Part shown: positions 16,217-28,269 of the stretch, one piece after another
How the letters are laid out: every line of letters starts with the position of its first letter
Numbering within the stretch: position 1 is the first letter of the stretch
Assembly: GCA_023055425.1 (NCBI GenBank)
Contig: JALGPY010000010.1
Location: 47,177,863-47,241,862 of the forward strand
Direction of reading: 5' to 3'
DNA: 64,000 bases
DNA from: Linanthus parryae
Lineage: Eukaryota; Streptophyta; Magnoliopsida; Ericales; Polemoniaceae
Notes under the pieces: generated by a model
Databases searched by the model: none
Told to the model about the DNA's origin: nothing
The model's input: the letters and a program-made list of their open reading frames with translations, nothing else
Program-made: the position numbers and the translations under genes

Positions 16217-18751
16217 CTCTCCCGCAGTCGAAACTGTAGGCGCACCAACACTGAGACTGGATCGGAAGTGCTGGAACAAGGGCCGAGGAAGACCCTTGGT
16301 GAAGATGTCGGCGTACTGATAATCAGCAGGAATGTGCAACACGCGAAGCTGACCCAAACGAACCTTCTCACGAACGAAGTGTAGATCAATCTCAACATGT
16401 TTAGTACGCTGATGCTGAACAGGATTACCAGAGAGATAGACAGCACTCACATTGTCGCAATACACGACAGTGGCCCGAGGCGGGGTGACACGAAGCTGAA
16501 GAAGCAAATTCCGGACCCAGCAGAGTTCGGAGACGGCGTTAGCAACACCGCGATACTCAGCCTCAGCACTAGAGCGGGAAACCGTTGCCTGACGTTTGGA
16601 CGACCAACTGAGAAGATTGTCTCCATAGAAGACACAGTAACCAGAAGTGGAGCGGCGCGTGTCCGGGCAACCAGCCCCATCAGCATCAGTGTAGGTGGTG
16701 AGAGAATCGGCAGCTGAGGCAGAGAGCCGTAGACCATGCTCAAGAGTCCCACTGATGTAGCGTAAGATACGCTTCAGGGCATGAAAGTGCGGCTCACGGG
16801 GGTCATGCATGAAGAGACAGACCTGCTGAACTGCATACTGGATGTCCGGTCGAGTGAACGTGAGGTACTGCAAGGCCCCAACAAGGCTGCGGTATAATGT
16901 AGGATCAGCAACCGGTGGGCCAGATGTAGCTGTGAGTTTACTTCCTACCTCAACAGGGGTGGCAGTAGACTTACATGTCGACATAGAGGCACGACGAAGA
17001 ATGTCGGTCGCATACTGATGCTGAGACAAGAACAGGCCAGACGAATCACGGGTGACAGCAATGCCCAGAAAGTGATGCAGATGGCCAAAGTCATTCATAG
17101 CAAACTCTCCAGAGAGCTGGGAGATAATCTGATCCAAGACAACCGGAGAAGACCAAGTGATGACGATATCATCCACATATAGTAGGAGGTAGACGATGTC
17201 CGAGCCACGACTGTAGACGAAGAGAGACTCATCACACGAGCAACCAGAGAAACCGATAGTCTGTGTGAGGACGGTGGCAAATCGCTGAAACCAAGCACGG
17301 GGAGCCTGCTTCAGACCATATAAGGATTTGCGTAACCGGCAAACAAAGTCAGAATGGCGTGTGTCGCGGTAGCCGGGGGGCTGATGCATGTATACCGCCT
17401 CAGAGAGATCACCATGAAGAAAAGAGTTCTTGACATCCAGCTGACGGATAGGCCAAGAGCGCGTGACGGCAATGCTGAGAACTGCACGGATGGTGGTCGG
17501 TTTGACAACCGAGCTGAAAGTCTCCTCACAATCAATCCCAACCATATGGGACTTCCCATTAGCTACCAATCGCGCCTTATACCTCTGCAGACTACCATCA
17601 ACGCGAAACTTGTGGCGAAAGAGCCACATAGATCGCTGAACATTAGCCCCCGTCGGGCGAGGAACCAGATCCCAAGTGTGGTTCCTAACCATAGCTCCAA
17701 ACTCATCATCCATGGCCGCTTTCCAGTGAGGATCCGATAAGGCTAGGATGGGGGACTTGGGAAGGGTCGAGATGGGGTCTGGTGGCTGGGCCGCTAAAGT
17801 GAGACGGGTGACTGGTTTGATTATGCCATGCATGGATCTGATGGTCATCTGAGGAGAGAGATGGGGAGGAGAAGTTTCCACTGGGCTCGATGTGGGTGAC
17901 TCAGGGGGGTCAGGTAACACATGCACATAGGGTACGGGAGAAGGGCGAGTGGACACAGACTGACGGACGCAGTGCTGAGGAAAAGGTTCTACAAGGGTCC
18001 TGGACGGGGAAAGCTGTGTGGGTGCCCTAATAGGTGCGGGTGAGGGTGTGTGTGCCACAGGGTTATGAGCACGATGAGTGAAAAGGGGAGACGGAAGATT
18101 GTCATCGGGATCAGACGTCCTGTGGACAGAGGGAGACACAGACCCATGAGTGGAGAAAGGAAACACCGTCTCATCAAAGGTGACATGAAGGGAAGTGTGA
18201 ACCCGACCAGTACTCAAGTCTAGACACCTGTACCCACGATGATTAAGAGGGTACCCCAGAAAGACACATCGAACAGAGCGTGGTGCAAGCTTGTGAGGTG
18301 AGGTGGCAGAGAGGTTCGGGTAACACAAGCATCCGAAAGTGCGGAGATGCTCATAGGATGGTGAGCGATGGTAGAGGGCAACAGTAGGAATATTGTTGCC
18401 AATGACTTTGGTGGGAAGAATGTTATGAAGGTAGACAGCAGTCAGAAGAGACTCAACCCAGAAAGAGGCTGGAAGGGAGGCCTGAGCTAGGAGGGCACGA
18501 CTAATGTCATTGATTCGACGAATCATGCGTTCAGCTTTGCCATTTTGAGATGACGTCTGAGGACATGCAAACCGGAAGACAAGTCCTTGATTAATGGCGT
18601 GAGAGTGAAAAGAGCCATTATCGAATTCTCCACCAAGGTCACATTGAAAAGTTTTGATGGGTCGCTCAAATTGAGTTTGTACGAAGGTAGTGAATTGTTT
18701 AAATTTTGATATCGCTTCGCTTTTCTGTTTAAGTGGGAAAACCAGAGACAA
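16214..18751 (-). pseudogene. Copia 1 integrase (part), reverse transcriptase and RNase H
   Basis: One open frame of 845 codons. It enters within the integrase core (CDLGGEF and KAERMIR carry the second Asp and the Glu of the DDE triad), then LPTKVIGN and the GYP..YRC region, then reverse transcriptase with YVDDIVI and KSLYGLKQAPRAWFQRF, and RNase H with DADGAGCPDTRRSTSGYCVF, SSAEAEYRGVANAV and DNVSAVYLS. The frame lacks its N-terminal part because of a frameshift near 18750; the preceding integrase piece (HSDLW) is at 18523-18888 in another frame. RT and RNase H themselves look undamaged except for Gly where Trp is usual in DAD.AG. Confidence 0.88.
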
Positions 18752-20788
18752 TGGGTATAGTCATCTAATAGTAGTAGGAAGTATTTGTAGTGCGATTTGC
18801 TTAAGACAGGAGATGTCCATAAATCACTGTGAACAATGTCAAATGGACTAGAAGTAGAAGAAGTAGATGGTGAAAAAGGCAAACGCACATGTTTACTAAT
18901 TTGACAAGCATGACAAAGAGCTTCTGAATTATGCCTACTACAAGAAATGAAATGAATACTACGAAGCGAATCTAAAACTAGACGCCCGGGATGACCAAGG
19001 CGATTGTGCCAAACGGAAGCAGGAAGAGCAGCAAAAGAGACAGCAGACGACGGTGGTGGGACAGACTAGAATGGATAGAGATCACCCGAACTGTTGCTCC
19101 TTTGTAAAAGAGCTCCCGATCGTAGGTCCTTAACATAAAAACCATAAGGGTCAAACTCAACCGAAACATTGTTGTCAGTAGTGAATTGACGAACATAAAC
19201 TAGGTTTTTGATAACGTTTGGGGTGAGTAAGACATTTCTAAGGTGAAGGGAACGGGAGTTGGTGGTAAGGGTGTGATGCCGGATCCTTTCACTGGAATGC
19301 TAGAGCCATTTCCCACAAGTATGTTAGGAAAAGGACAAGATGACGAGAGAGAGGAGAGTATACCTGACTGCGGAGTAAGATGAGCAGATGCGCCGGAACC
19401 AAGATACCAAGTCTGATCCGGAACGTTGAGTGTCATGCCAGAGAACTGAGATCCCAAATCAGTAGCAGTCGGGTAGGCAGAAGCGGCTGTGAGGCCCTCC
19501 TGAGAAGGTCATGGACCAAGAATACCTGACGTAACTGTAGGCTGAGAGGGTCCTCAAAAGCCTGGTGTTGGTGCAGCGGGGTGCGATGGGGCAGGGCACC
19601 ACACCCAGCTACCGTGAGAAGAGGCAGGCGGTGTGGGATACTGCTGAGGGTATTGCTGAGTCTGATTGCGTCCTTTTCGGTTAAAGTGACGAGGACGACC
19701 ATTTCCCTGGCGACTCTGTGACTGTTGGGTTGATGATGGTGCTGAAGAAGCAATAGCTGAGAATTTCGTTGTGTCACCAGCCATTCCAAACCAATTAATC
19801 CAAGTTGATTTAGTCTAACTTACTGACCACTACCCAAATAGCACACTGTACCACAAATTTAATTGCTACTCTTCGCCAAGTTCGATAGGTAATAGAGAAG
19901 TTGTAACTCACAAATAAATTGATGGCGATTTGCATTGGATGGATAATCAATAATTGAACATATTTGATCTTATGATGCGAAGAAATTAGCTTAATAGCAA
20001 TCTGTCCACTTAAACAATCTGCTTGAACCACAATAGGTGGTGTGGGGTTGTAGCAACGACGTGGCAAGTGATGGAAATAAACAATCTGCTGAGGTGCAAA
20101 GAAATCCAAAGAAAATAATAAAATAACCAATCTTTGAGTTGAATCAAGTAACTGATTGGCTGAATCCAAGAGGATGTGCTTGAATCCAAAGGAGGATGTT
20201 CGGTGCTACTTGAGGCGCTGACCTCAACAACAACTGTTGAGCAGCGCAACTGAATCCAAGTACTTGTGAGCGTACTGTCAGAAAACTCATACGCAACCGG
20301 CGATTCACCAACGCAGTGAATGGCGTTGTTGTAGCGCAGAATCGGCGAACCAAGAACGGCGATCTGCTGGATTGCTGGACGACGCAGAGGGCACCGGCGA
20401 CGGACGGTAGACGAGCGACGGAGGGAACGACGTCAGGGTCGATCCTCGTGGAAGAGAAAAATCAGAGGTTAGGGTTGAATCCAGACCAGGTGGAATCAGA
20501 GGTGGAACCAGAGGCAGCATGGGTCTGCGATCTACAATCGAGACCAGGTGGAAGTCCGACGGCAACGGCTGCTTGGGGATGGATCGAGAGGGAGGGAGCG
20601 TGGATCGATTAAAGGAAGCTTGTTGGAGGCGACGGAGGAAGCTACACAGGAAGACCGATCGGATGGAGAACAACGGGGAATTGCAGCGGAATGAGCGGAA
20701 GCGAGACAGAGAGATCGGAGCACTTGGGCGGCAGCGGCGGCGCACGGGAAGAAGATGTGCGACTTGGGCGGCGGCGGCGTCTAGGTTA
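18752..20788 (-). pseudogene. Copia 1 gag, protease and integrase N-terminus, degraded
   Basis: Pieces in several frames. 19200-19457 holds the protease region, where WYLGSGASAHLT shows Gly in place of the catalytic Asp of the D(S/T)GA motif. 19554-19784 is a gag tail rich in Gln, Pro and Ser. 18523-18888 holds the start of the integrase core. Between 19790 and 20788 I cannot find a normal gag N-terminal domain, although short frames exist, so gag is deleted or strongly diverged. The element cannot move by itself. Confidence 0.75.
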
Positions 20789-20800
20789 GCTCTGATACCA

Positions 20801-20921
20801 TGAAAGTGGGAGAAATCTTCCGTGTCTTTCATTCAGTATTCACAGTGTTTCAATAGTAATTACAACACTAAATTACACAATTAGTCCTCTACTAATTACA
20901 CGACGAGTCCTACGATTATTA
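20801..20921 (-). repeat. Copia 1 LTR, right copy (5' LTR)
   Basis: 121 bp, near-identical to the left copy. It starts on the + strand with TGAAAGTGGG and ends CGATTATTA, and the tRNA-Met primer site is directly attached on its left. Same TA..CA termini on the element strand. Confidence 0.9.
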
Positions 20922-20926
20922 GAGAG

Positions 20927-21066
20927 AGCTGCGACCATGTCTTTTTCAAGCGCGTCAAAGGTGTGAAGGCATATTGATGTAGCTTGTAATGGTGCTTGTG
21001 CCGATTCCATAGACAATCTAAACATTTCTTCTTCAGGGTCTGTTGTCCGAATAGTTGAAGGGAGGT
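20927..21066 (-). pseudogene. UGT85A-like pseudogene, middle piece of exon 2
   Basis: Between the two Copia elements the - strand reads KDLPSTIRTTDPEEEMFRLS then MESAQAPLQATSICLHTFDA and LEKDMVAALS, which match the acceptor-binding half of UGT85A proteins. Reading across the left Copia (one GAGAG copy removed) the frame continues without a shift into the 3' piece as AALS-SIFP. Reading across the right Copia (one CTTTA copy removed) the frame also joins (MRLK-DLPS). So both insertions hit an otherwise open exon. Confidence 0.92.
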
Positions 21067-21071
21067 CTTTA

Positions 21072-21471
21072 TATTAGAACCTGAGAAACTCTCATTTCAT
21101 CTGGAAAATATTCGATTACAAAGCTTAATCAACAATGAAGAGAGCTCTGCTCTTTATACACATATAGAAGGGGGAGCTAAATGCAAATAAACGAAATTGA
21201 TAACAACCTAGCTTAGTCAGCAATTACTTGGCAAACAAGAGCCAATCAGACTGTGCCCCGCAATCTGATGGTTGCTGCCTTATTGAGACGACACCGTTCC
21301 ACTAAGGGACAGAAATTTAAAAAGCTAACGTTCAACCAGATCCAACGGCAGCTGCAACTCTTCCTCTTCTGATCCAACGGTCACTGAGCACTCTCAGTTC
21401 ATGTCATTAGTTTGGTATGAGTTGCATTTTAGTCCAAGTTGGAGCTGAGATCTTTCACTTCATTTCTGATA
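21072..21471 (-). repeat. Copia 2 LTR, left copy (3' LTR)
   Basis: 400 bp. On the + strand it begins TATTAGAACC and ends TTTCTGATA, giving TA..TA termini on both strands instead of TG..CA. It carries a promoter-like segment and CTCTTTATACACATATAGAA (antisense of a possible TATA region). Confidence 0.9.
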
Positions 21472-21715
21472 CCCTCCCACAAGTTGAGGAGTGCAGGTAC
21501 AACACTCCCAACTTGGACACTAGGAAGTGAAAGATAGGAGATGGTAAGGCCTTTGTCAAGAGATCTACTAGCTGATGAGAAGTGGGCACAAACTTGAGAC
21601 TTATGATCTGTTTTTGCACCATATCCCTCACAACATGACAGTCAACTTCAATGTGCTTTGTCCTATCATGAAAGATAGGATTTTCAGCTATCTGGATTGC
21701 TGATGCACTGTTACA

Positions 21716-23938
21716 TTAGATGATGGGAATGGTAAGCAATTCACATTGTAGATCCTGAAGAAAATACAGAAACCATTGTACCTCACTTGCTGTTGCTGAG
21801 AGACTTCTATATTCAGATTCTGCAGAACTTTTAGCAACAATGCTTTGCTTCTTTGATCTCCATGAAACCACGGATTCACCAATGTAAACCAAGTAGCCAC
21901 TTGTACTCCTTCTAGTATCTAAACACCCTGTCCAGTCAGCAAATGTGTAGGCATGAATTGTTAAGGTGCTTGTAGCTGAGTAGAATAGACCTTGACCAGT
22001 ATTTGACTTTAGGTACCTCAGTACATGATGAGCTGCCTTCATATGAGCACTTGTAGGTTGTGAGACATATTGGCTCAACTTGTGTACTTCAAAACACATA
22101 TCTGGTCTTGTGTGACATAGATACAACAGTTTACCAATGATCTTTCTATAAACAATGATATCTACTGGTTTTAGAACATCCCCAGATTCCCTCTGCAACT
22201 CCATTGGAATAGAAGCAACTTTACAATCAAGATAATGAAACTCTTGCAGTATATCTTCTGCAAACTTCCTTTGACATAGAAAAAATTCCATTGTCACTTC
22301 TTGCCACTTCAAAGCCTAGAAAATATCTCAAGTTTCCCAGATCCTTGAGCTGAAATTTATGATTCGAAGAGGATTTAAGAGCTGTAATGACATGAGCATT
22401 GTCCCCAGCTATCACAATGTCATCCACATACACAAGCAAGGCAATAAAATATCCTTATACTCTTTTGGTAAACAAAGTGTAGTCTGTCCTCCAATGAGTA
22501 AAACCAATTTCAATAAGAGTGTTGAAAAACTTACTATACCACATCCTTGAAGCTTGCTTAAGACCATATAGAGACTTCTCCAGATTGCAAACTAGTCTTC
22601 TTTTATCCACCCCTGGGTCATATCCCTCTGGTAGATCCATATAAACCTCCTCCTTTAGTTCTCCATGCAGAAATGCATTATTGACATAAAGTTTCACAAT
22701 GTGCCATCCTTTCAAAGCTGCTATAGCTAAAACACACTTAAATGTAGGTAGTTTGTCCACAGGGAAAAAAGTTTATGTGTATCTATTCCCTCAGTTTGAG
22801 TATACCCCTTTGCCACAAGCCTGGCTTTGTACCTTTCTATAGACCCATCAGATTTCAACTTGATCTTGTACACCCATTTGCAGCCCATAGTATCATGTCC
22901 AGGTGGTAGTTCTGTTAAAATCCAGGTTTGATTTTGCTCTAAAGCCTTGATCTCTGCATTCATTGCAGCTACCCACTTTGAGTCTTTAATTGCTTCTGCA
23001 TAACTTTCTGGTTCCTTCATCACTCAAACTTGAGCTACATAGTGACCATATACCTCAGAAAATTTAGCTGATTCAAAAATAGGTTTAGGAATGTGTGTAC
23101 TTTTCTCCATTGAGCTTGGTCTCTGAGTAGACAAGACATATTCACTCAGATAAGCTGGAGTTCTAGACTGTCTCCCAGATCTTCTTGGAGCTGAGACATC
23201 AACTGTTGTTGTCTCATTGTTGTCATTTTCTACTAAAACTTCTTCAATAACTTGATCATTCTGCTGAAAGTCATGATCTTCTTTATCTTCTTTCTCCATT
23301 ACGGCTGCTGGTAAAGTAAAGTCATTAAACACTGCTCCTCTCAAATCAGCAACTTTCTGAAAAGGAAAGACTTCTTCATGAAAGACTACATTTCTTGTAA
23401 TTTGAAATGTGCCTGTCTTCAGATTATACAATTTGTAACCTTTGACACCAAAGACATAGCCAATAAACACACATGTGTCTGCCCTGGGATCAAACTTGTG
23501 TCTCCCTTGTTTCAAAGTAGATGCATAACACAAGCAGCCAAATACCTTGAGAAACTCATAATCGGGTAAAGTTTTGTGCATAACTTCATAGGGAGACTTA
23601 TTATCCAAAATAGCTGTAGGCACTCTATTGATGAGGTATGCTGCAGTTAGAACACAATCACCCCAAAACCTGACGGGAAGATTAGACTGGAATCTCAAGC
23701 TTCTGGCCACATTTAATAAATGTTGATGCTTCCTCTCTACTACATAATTCTGTTCAGGAGTTTCAACACAGCTCAACTGATGTACTATTCCCTTCTCAGC
23801 GAAGGAAGGAATTAATCCTAACTCCTTGGCATTGTCACTTCTGAACTTATTTATTGATGTTTGATACTGTGTCTCAATCATTTTGCAAAACTGAGGAATA
23901 ATCACAATGACCTCAGATTTAAGAATCAAAAGATGCAC
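21716..23938 (-). pseudogene. Copia 2 integrase C-terminus, reverse transcriptase, RNase H (broken)
   Basis: Segments 23024-23938 (integrase, with FRSDNAKEL and VVERKHQHLLNVARS, then GCLCYAS and the hydrophilic linker), 22727-23023 and 22455-22760 (RT N-terminal part, [56 protein letters not shown]), 22227-22439 (YVDDIVIAGDN) and 21716-22312 (RT end and RNase H, DWTGCLDTRRSTSGYLVYIG, SSAESEYRSLS). Frameshifts separate them and an in-frame stop lies between integrase and RT. Catalytic YVDD is kept; the product could not be made. Confidence 0.88.
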
Positions 23939-25879
23939 CTATGTCATTCTACTCTTGTCTTCAACAAGTGTCAAGAAGTATCTATGTCCAAAGTGTGTAG
24001 GTGTCCTATAGGGACCCCAAATATCACAATGTATGAGCTCAAATAACACAGTTGACTTGTTTCCTCTTATCTTATAAGGCAACTTCTTTTGTTTTGCTAA
24101 AGGAAAAATATCACAATGAGTGTTATTTACCTTATTTCTGCAATCTAAAGACTTCATCATCCTTTTCAGCTTCATATATGAGAGATGACCTAATCTCTTG
24201 TGCCATATCTCAGAACTCACCTTCTCAGATAAAGCATTTAAACCCAATGCTACATTTCTTTCATCATTTCTTCTTCCATTTTGAATGAGATAGAGACCCC
24301 CAACCTTGATGCCAACTCCCAACACTTGTCTAGTCTCAATTTCTTCAATACTACAAGTCTCTTTGGCACACACAAAGACACATTTATGTGTATTTGTAAA
24401 TTGAGACATAGACACCAAATTGAACTTGAAATCAGGTACGTACAGTACACTTTCCAAAACCAGATCATCACTCAATTTCACTTTGCCAATGAATGACACC
24501 TTCACTTTATCTCCATTAGGCAAATAAACAGATGTATCTTTCACAGAGATCATGTTATGCATAAAAAACTCATTACAACACATATGATCAGCAGCACCAC
24601 GGTCAATAATCCATGAGTCTGGAAACATGATACTTGGTGAAAAAGTAGATTGAAAAGAATATGAACTTACCCCTCCCAGAAAATGATGACTATAACTGTT
24701 TTCACTTGCATTGCTTGGAAGATTGTTGAAGAGGACTATCCATGCCATGAGAAATCCCTGAGCTTGTATTCCCACTATTACTAGCATTTAAATTCTGCAT
24801 TTGATTACTGATATAGCTCATCATCTGTTGACATTGACTTTGTGTAAGAGTGGAGGACTGCACATCTGCATTGACACTTTTGGATCCAATCACATTGTGA
24901 GCTTGAGCCTTCCCTTTTGGCTTATAGTTAGTAGGATAACCATGTAACTTCCAACATTTTGCTTGGATGTGACCAGTACCTCCACAATGATAACATGTAG
25001 GTTTAGCATTATGATTGCCATAAACACTTGAGCTAGAACCTTGAGTGGAGTTGTATCCAGCTCCATCATACTCTTTAGGACTTCTAGGTGGCATAGAATT
25101 TGAATACATAGCCACATTCTGCTGATTACTTGAATACATTGCCATTGGTTTCAAAACCTGAGGTATACTAATTTGTGACTGCATTTCTTGCTGCACAACC
25201 TTAGAAAAGACTTTGTGTTCATGCTTGGCAAAGGGCCTGTCAATAATAATTGATCTCTTAGAGAAGTATAAGAATCATTTAATCCCATCAGAAAATGCAT
25301 TACATAATCCTCCTTAACTGAACTTTGTACTCTACCACATTCACAAAAGAGAATTGTCTTATAATTACTTAACTCATCCCATAGAGTTTTCAGTTTTGTA
25401 TAATAGACTGTAACAGTCATATCTCCTTGCTTTAGGGAGCTAATTTCCTTCTTCAATTGAAAAATCTTAGGTATATTTTTCTGAGAGAATCTCTCAAATA
25501 AATCCACTCATATTTCCCTTGTTGTTGTTCTATACATAACACTTCCAGAAATGTCTCTAGAAACAGCACTAAGTAGCCATGAAATCACCATAGCATCACG
25601 TCTCTTCCAAAGTGGATAGAGCTCATTCCCTGGATCTGGAATCTTAATGCTTCCATTAACAAAACCTACTTTGTTCTTAGCTTCTAGAGCTACAAGCATA
25701 GATCGATGCCATGTATTGAAATTTTCTCCAGTCAAAACTTGAGAAACCAACAAACTACCAGAATTTTCAGAATTACTTATAAAAAATGGAGATGAACTTT
25801 CTGTGCTCAGATTCATACCTCTCCCAGCTGCTCGTTGCGAGCCACTGGCACCAAACTCTCCATCGATCGCCATCTTCAA
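23939..25879 (-). pseudogene. Copia 2 gag, protease and integrase N-terminus (broken)
   Basis: 25508-25879 begins with a plausible gag start (MAIDGEFGASGSQ) and contains LTGENFNTWHRSMLVALEAK, typical of plant Copia gag. It meets a stop before 25151-25507. 24702-25196 has an intact CCHC zinc knuckle (CYHCGGTGHIQAKCWKLHGY). 23939-24787 carries the protease site as DRGAADHM, where the usual Ser/Thr after Asp is Arg, and the HHCC region where one zinc Cys appears as Phe (CDIFPLAKQ). The frames are offset from each other, so the element is dead. Confidence 0.87.
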
Positions 25880-26024
25880 AACACCAGATCGGCTACAACC
25901 TCAAATTGTACCACAAATAGATCTGGCCCTATCTCTGTGATCTTCAAATCACATCACCCTCCCTTGCTGCTTCAGATCCCAAACCCTAGGTCGGACAAGC
26001 TAGCTGAACCGAGCTCTGATACCA

Positions 26025-26425
26025 TATTAGAACATGAGAAACTCTCATTTCATCTGGAAAATATTCGATTACAAAGCTTAATCAACAATGAAGAGAGCTA
26101 TGCTCTTTATACACATATAGAAGGGGGGAGCTAAATGCAAATAAACGAAATTGATAACAACCTAGCTTAGTCAGCAATTACTTGGCAAACAAGAGCCAAT
26201 CAGACTGTGCCACGCAATCTGATGGTTTCTTCCTTATTGAGACGACACCATTCCACTAAGGAACAGAAATTTAAAAAGCTAACGTTCAACCAGATCCAAC
26301 GGCAGCTGCTACTCTTCCTCTTCTGATCCAACGGTCACTGAGCACTCTCAGTTCATGTCATCGGTTTGGCATGAGTTGCAGTTTAGTCCAAGTTGGAGCT
26401 GAGATCTTTCACTTCATTTCTGATA
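26025..26425 (-). repeat. Copia 2 LTR, right copy (5' LTR)
   Basis: 401 bp, about 97% like the left copy by eye; same TATTAG..CTGATA ends. The tRNA-Met primer site directly adjoins its left end, which confirms where the LTR stops. Confidence 0.9.
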
Positions 26426-26430
26426 CTTTA

Positions 26431-26503
26431 AGACGCATATCTTTCATCCCCGGAGTCCAATCTATCACTATGTTTAAGTAACCATTTGTTAAATAACTTT
26501 CAT
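26431..26503 (-). pseudogene. UGT85A-like pseudogene, 5' piece of exon 2
   Basis: The - strand reads DESYLTNGYLNIVIDWTPGM then KDMR, matching the start of the second exon of UGT85A genes. Immediately upstream (26504-26505 antisense) is AG after TATATGGGC, a good 3' splice site; the first base of the Asp codon would come from exon 1 (phase 1). No exon 1 was found between here and the window end, so the gene is also missing its N-terminal half. Confidence 0.85.
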
Positions 26504-26505
26504 CT

Positions 26506-26797
26506 GCCCATATACAAACGCATGCTTCATTAGGGCTGAAAGAGGTTAATTAAACAGTGTAATATCATTGACAAACGGATTGAGATATGAGAAAATGAGA
26601 AAAACTTTTGAGAATAGATGGAGATAATGAGAGAAGTGGGTTACATGAGTTAAAGAAAGGTACTAGACATTTGCAAAAAAGGGGCAAAATAATCATTTTA
26701 CAATTTTCCATCCAATAAATGGATGAATGACAAAATAATGGATCTAGTTATTTGCAACAAAAAAAGTGTTTTGCTACTTGATTGTTTCAGTTAAAAG
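26506..26797 (-). other. Remnant of the UGT intron; nothing else seen
   Basis: AT-rich DNA with GAGAAAATGAGAAAAAC-type purine runs. It is presumably intron 1 of the former UGT gene. No open frame or UGT exon 1. Confidence 0.4.
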
Positions 26798-27054
26798 TAC
26801 CACGTCCCACCTCAAATGCACCATTTGGACTTTCTCACCAATAACTGGGTCACTGTGACCAGGTGATTTGGATTGCAAAACGATGAAATTTTTTAATATT
26901 TTTTTACAGTCTTGTAGAATAAGTGTTACTCTACAACACTGTAAAAAAATTATCTAAAAATGACAAATTTTGCTATCTAATTTATCTGACCAAAATGACC
27001 CAGTGAATAGTGATAAAAGTTCAAATGGTGCCAAAGAAGTGGGACTGAGTGGTA
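26798..27054. mobile_element. Stowaway-type MITE, copy 2 (253 bp)
   Basis: Element 26800-27052 with TA on both sides. Ends CCACGTCCCACCTC and AAGAAGTGGGACTGAGTGG are inverted repeats; the inner arms CACTGTGACCAGGTGATTTG and CAAAATGACCCAGTGAATAG match the other copies. Hairpin-forming, non-coding. Confidence 0.82.
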
Positions 27055-28269
27055 TGAGTACCCTATCGTCGCAAAGTCCAAATTACGAGTATCACAGATG
27101 CAATTATGCCTACGTTTATTCCTGAACCTAACACCTAGCTTAGTGATAACTAGTGTAGAACCAGCTACGTTGGGACTATCACACTTATTCGTTCTCTTTT
27201 AAATTTATCAGAACAAGTAATGATAGTTACAATAATAGTATATAAATACATTTTCTAAAATTAGTAATAACAGCAATATATATATATATATATATATGCA
27301 TTTCCGTTTTTCTCTCGTTCTCTTCAATTATCTCTCAATCTCTTCTCCTCCATTGATTCCGAGGAATCACAGCTCCTTCCGATCAACACTTGTCAGTCCT
27401 GACGAAGAACTCGTCGGATTTCTGACATATAGTGGCGGCGACAGTAAGTTCAAGGGAGTTGCATGTTGACCTTCAAGGGCAGGCGATCCTTTATTCGAGT
27501 TGGGTTAGCGTAAGCCCATCTTTTCCATGATCTGGTCTGTCAATTGCTCAATCAGTTTGTTGTTGATATCCGATTATTTGGTTAATGTGTTTATCATGAT
27601 GAAAGGACCAGTTGATAGGGTTTACCTAACGTTGTAGCAAATCGGGAAGCTACGATTTCCTTGTATCGCAATTCGAGAAGTTGAGGCCTCCAAAACTAGG
27701 GTTTTTTGTAAATTGCTTAATTCTTCTAGATTGATAATCAAAATAGTGAACTGACAAGAATATAATCAGTAATTGAAATAACTACTAATTACCCAAAACC
27801 CCAAACAATTAAATAATATCAATAAACCCCCTTTACTAATAATACTCTAAATAAATCCTACTTTCTTCACGAAATCCTTCAGATAGTTTCGTTCACGACG
27901 ATTACTCTCACTTGGCCGTAGAGTTTTGTCCTGAGTCGTGTCTACTGTCGGATACGCACTCGTATCAGAAAGAGTACTCAAAGAGTTTTTCGAATTTATA
28001 GTCCAGTGTGAAATTCTATATATATTTATACTACTATACAAAAATAAGAACATCAAAGTGTCTAACACCTATTGTCTTTTCTTCATTTTGTACTTTTCTT
28101 GCACTTCCTATTATACCTCTGCATCCTATTAAATTTACAACTAATAAGTAACTTTTCCATTTCTTCCTTTTCAACCACTCTTTTATCATCGCAACATGTT
28201 ATGGTATTTGGTTCCACGTTAATGATATTCCAACAAATGTCAAACATTAATACAATAATAGTGGATTAA
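27055..28269. other. Non-coding stretch with (TA)n and a possible gene or LTR fragment
   Basis: Contains a (TA)n run at 27275-27296, then C/T-rich sequence (27305-27355) that looks like a 5' UTR or LTR transcription-start region, followed by GTGGCGGCGACAG. I recognise no protein on either strand; the 73-residue - strand frame at 27847-28068 has no family resemblance that I know. Confidence 0.4.

Larger units (their letters stand above)
16092..20926 (-). mobile_element. Copia retrotransposon 1 (Ale/Retrofit-like), inserted in the UGT exon
   Basis: A complete insertion with 5-bp duplication GAGAG (16092-16096 and 20922-20926). LTRs are 16097-16216 and 20801-20921. The primer-binding site (antisense GCTCTGATACCA, 20789-20800, tRNA-Met type) touches the right LTR and the polypurine tract (antisense CTCTCCCGC, 16217-16225) touches the left one, so transcription ran right to left. 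Reverse transcriptase and RNase H are well kept; gag and protease are decayed. The two LTRs differ at five bases and one indel, implying fairly recent insertion. The lineage guess rests on short LTRs and RNase H features. Confidence 0.92.
21067..26430 (-). mobile_element. Copia retrotransposon 2, inserted in the UGT exon
   Basis: Complete element with 5-bp duplication CTTTA (21067-21071 and 26426-26430). LTRs are 21072-21471 and 26025-26425. The primer site (antisense GCTCTGATACCA, 26013-26024, tRNA-Met type) abuts the right LTR and the polypurine tract (antisense CCCTCCCAC, 21472-21480) the left LTR; orientation is right to left. All gag-pol domains can be recognised but in at least eight frame segments. 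About a dozen LTR differences in 400 bp suggest an age similar to or slightly less than Copia 1. The Copia lineage is not settled. Confidence 0.93.
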
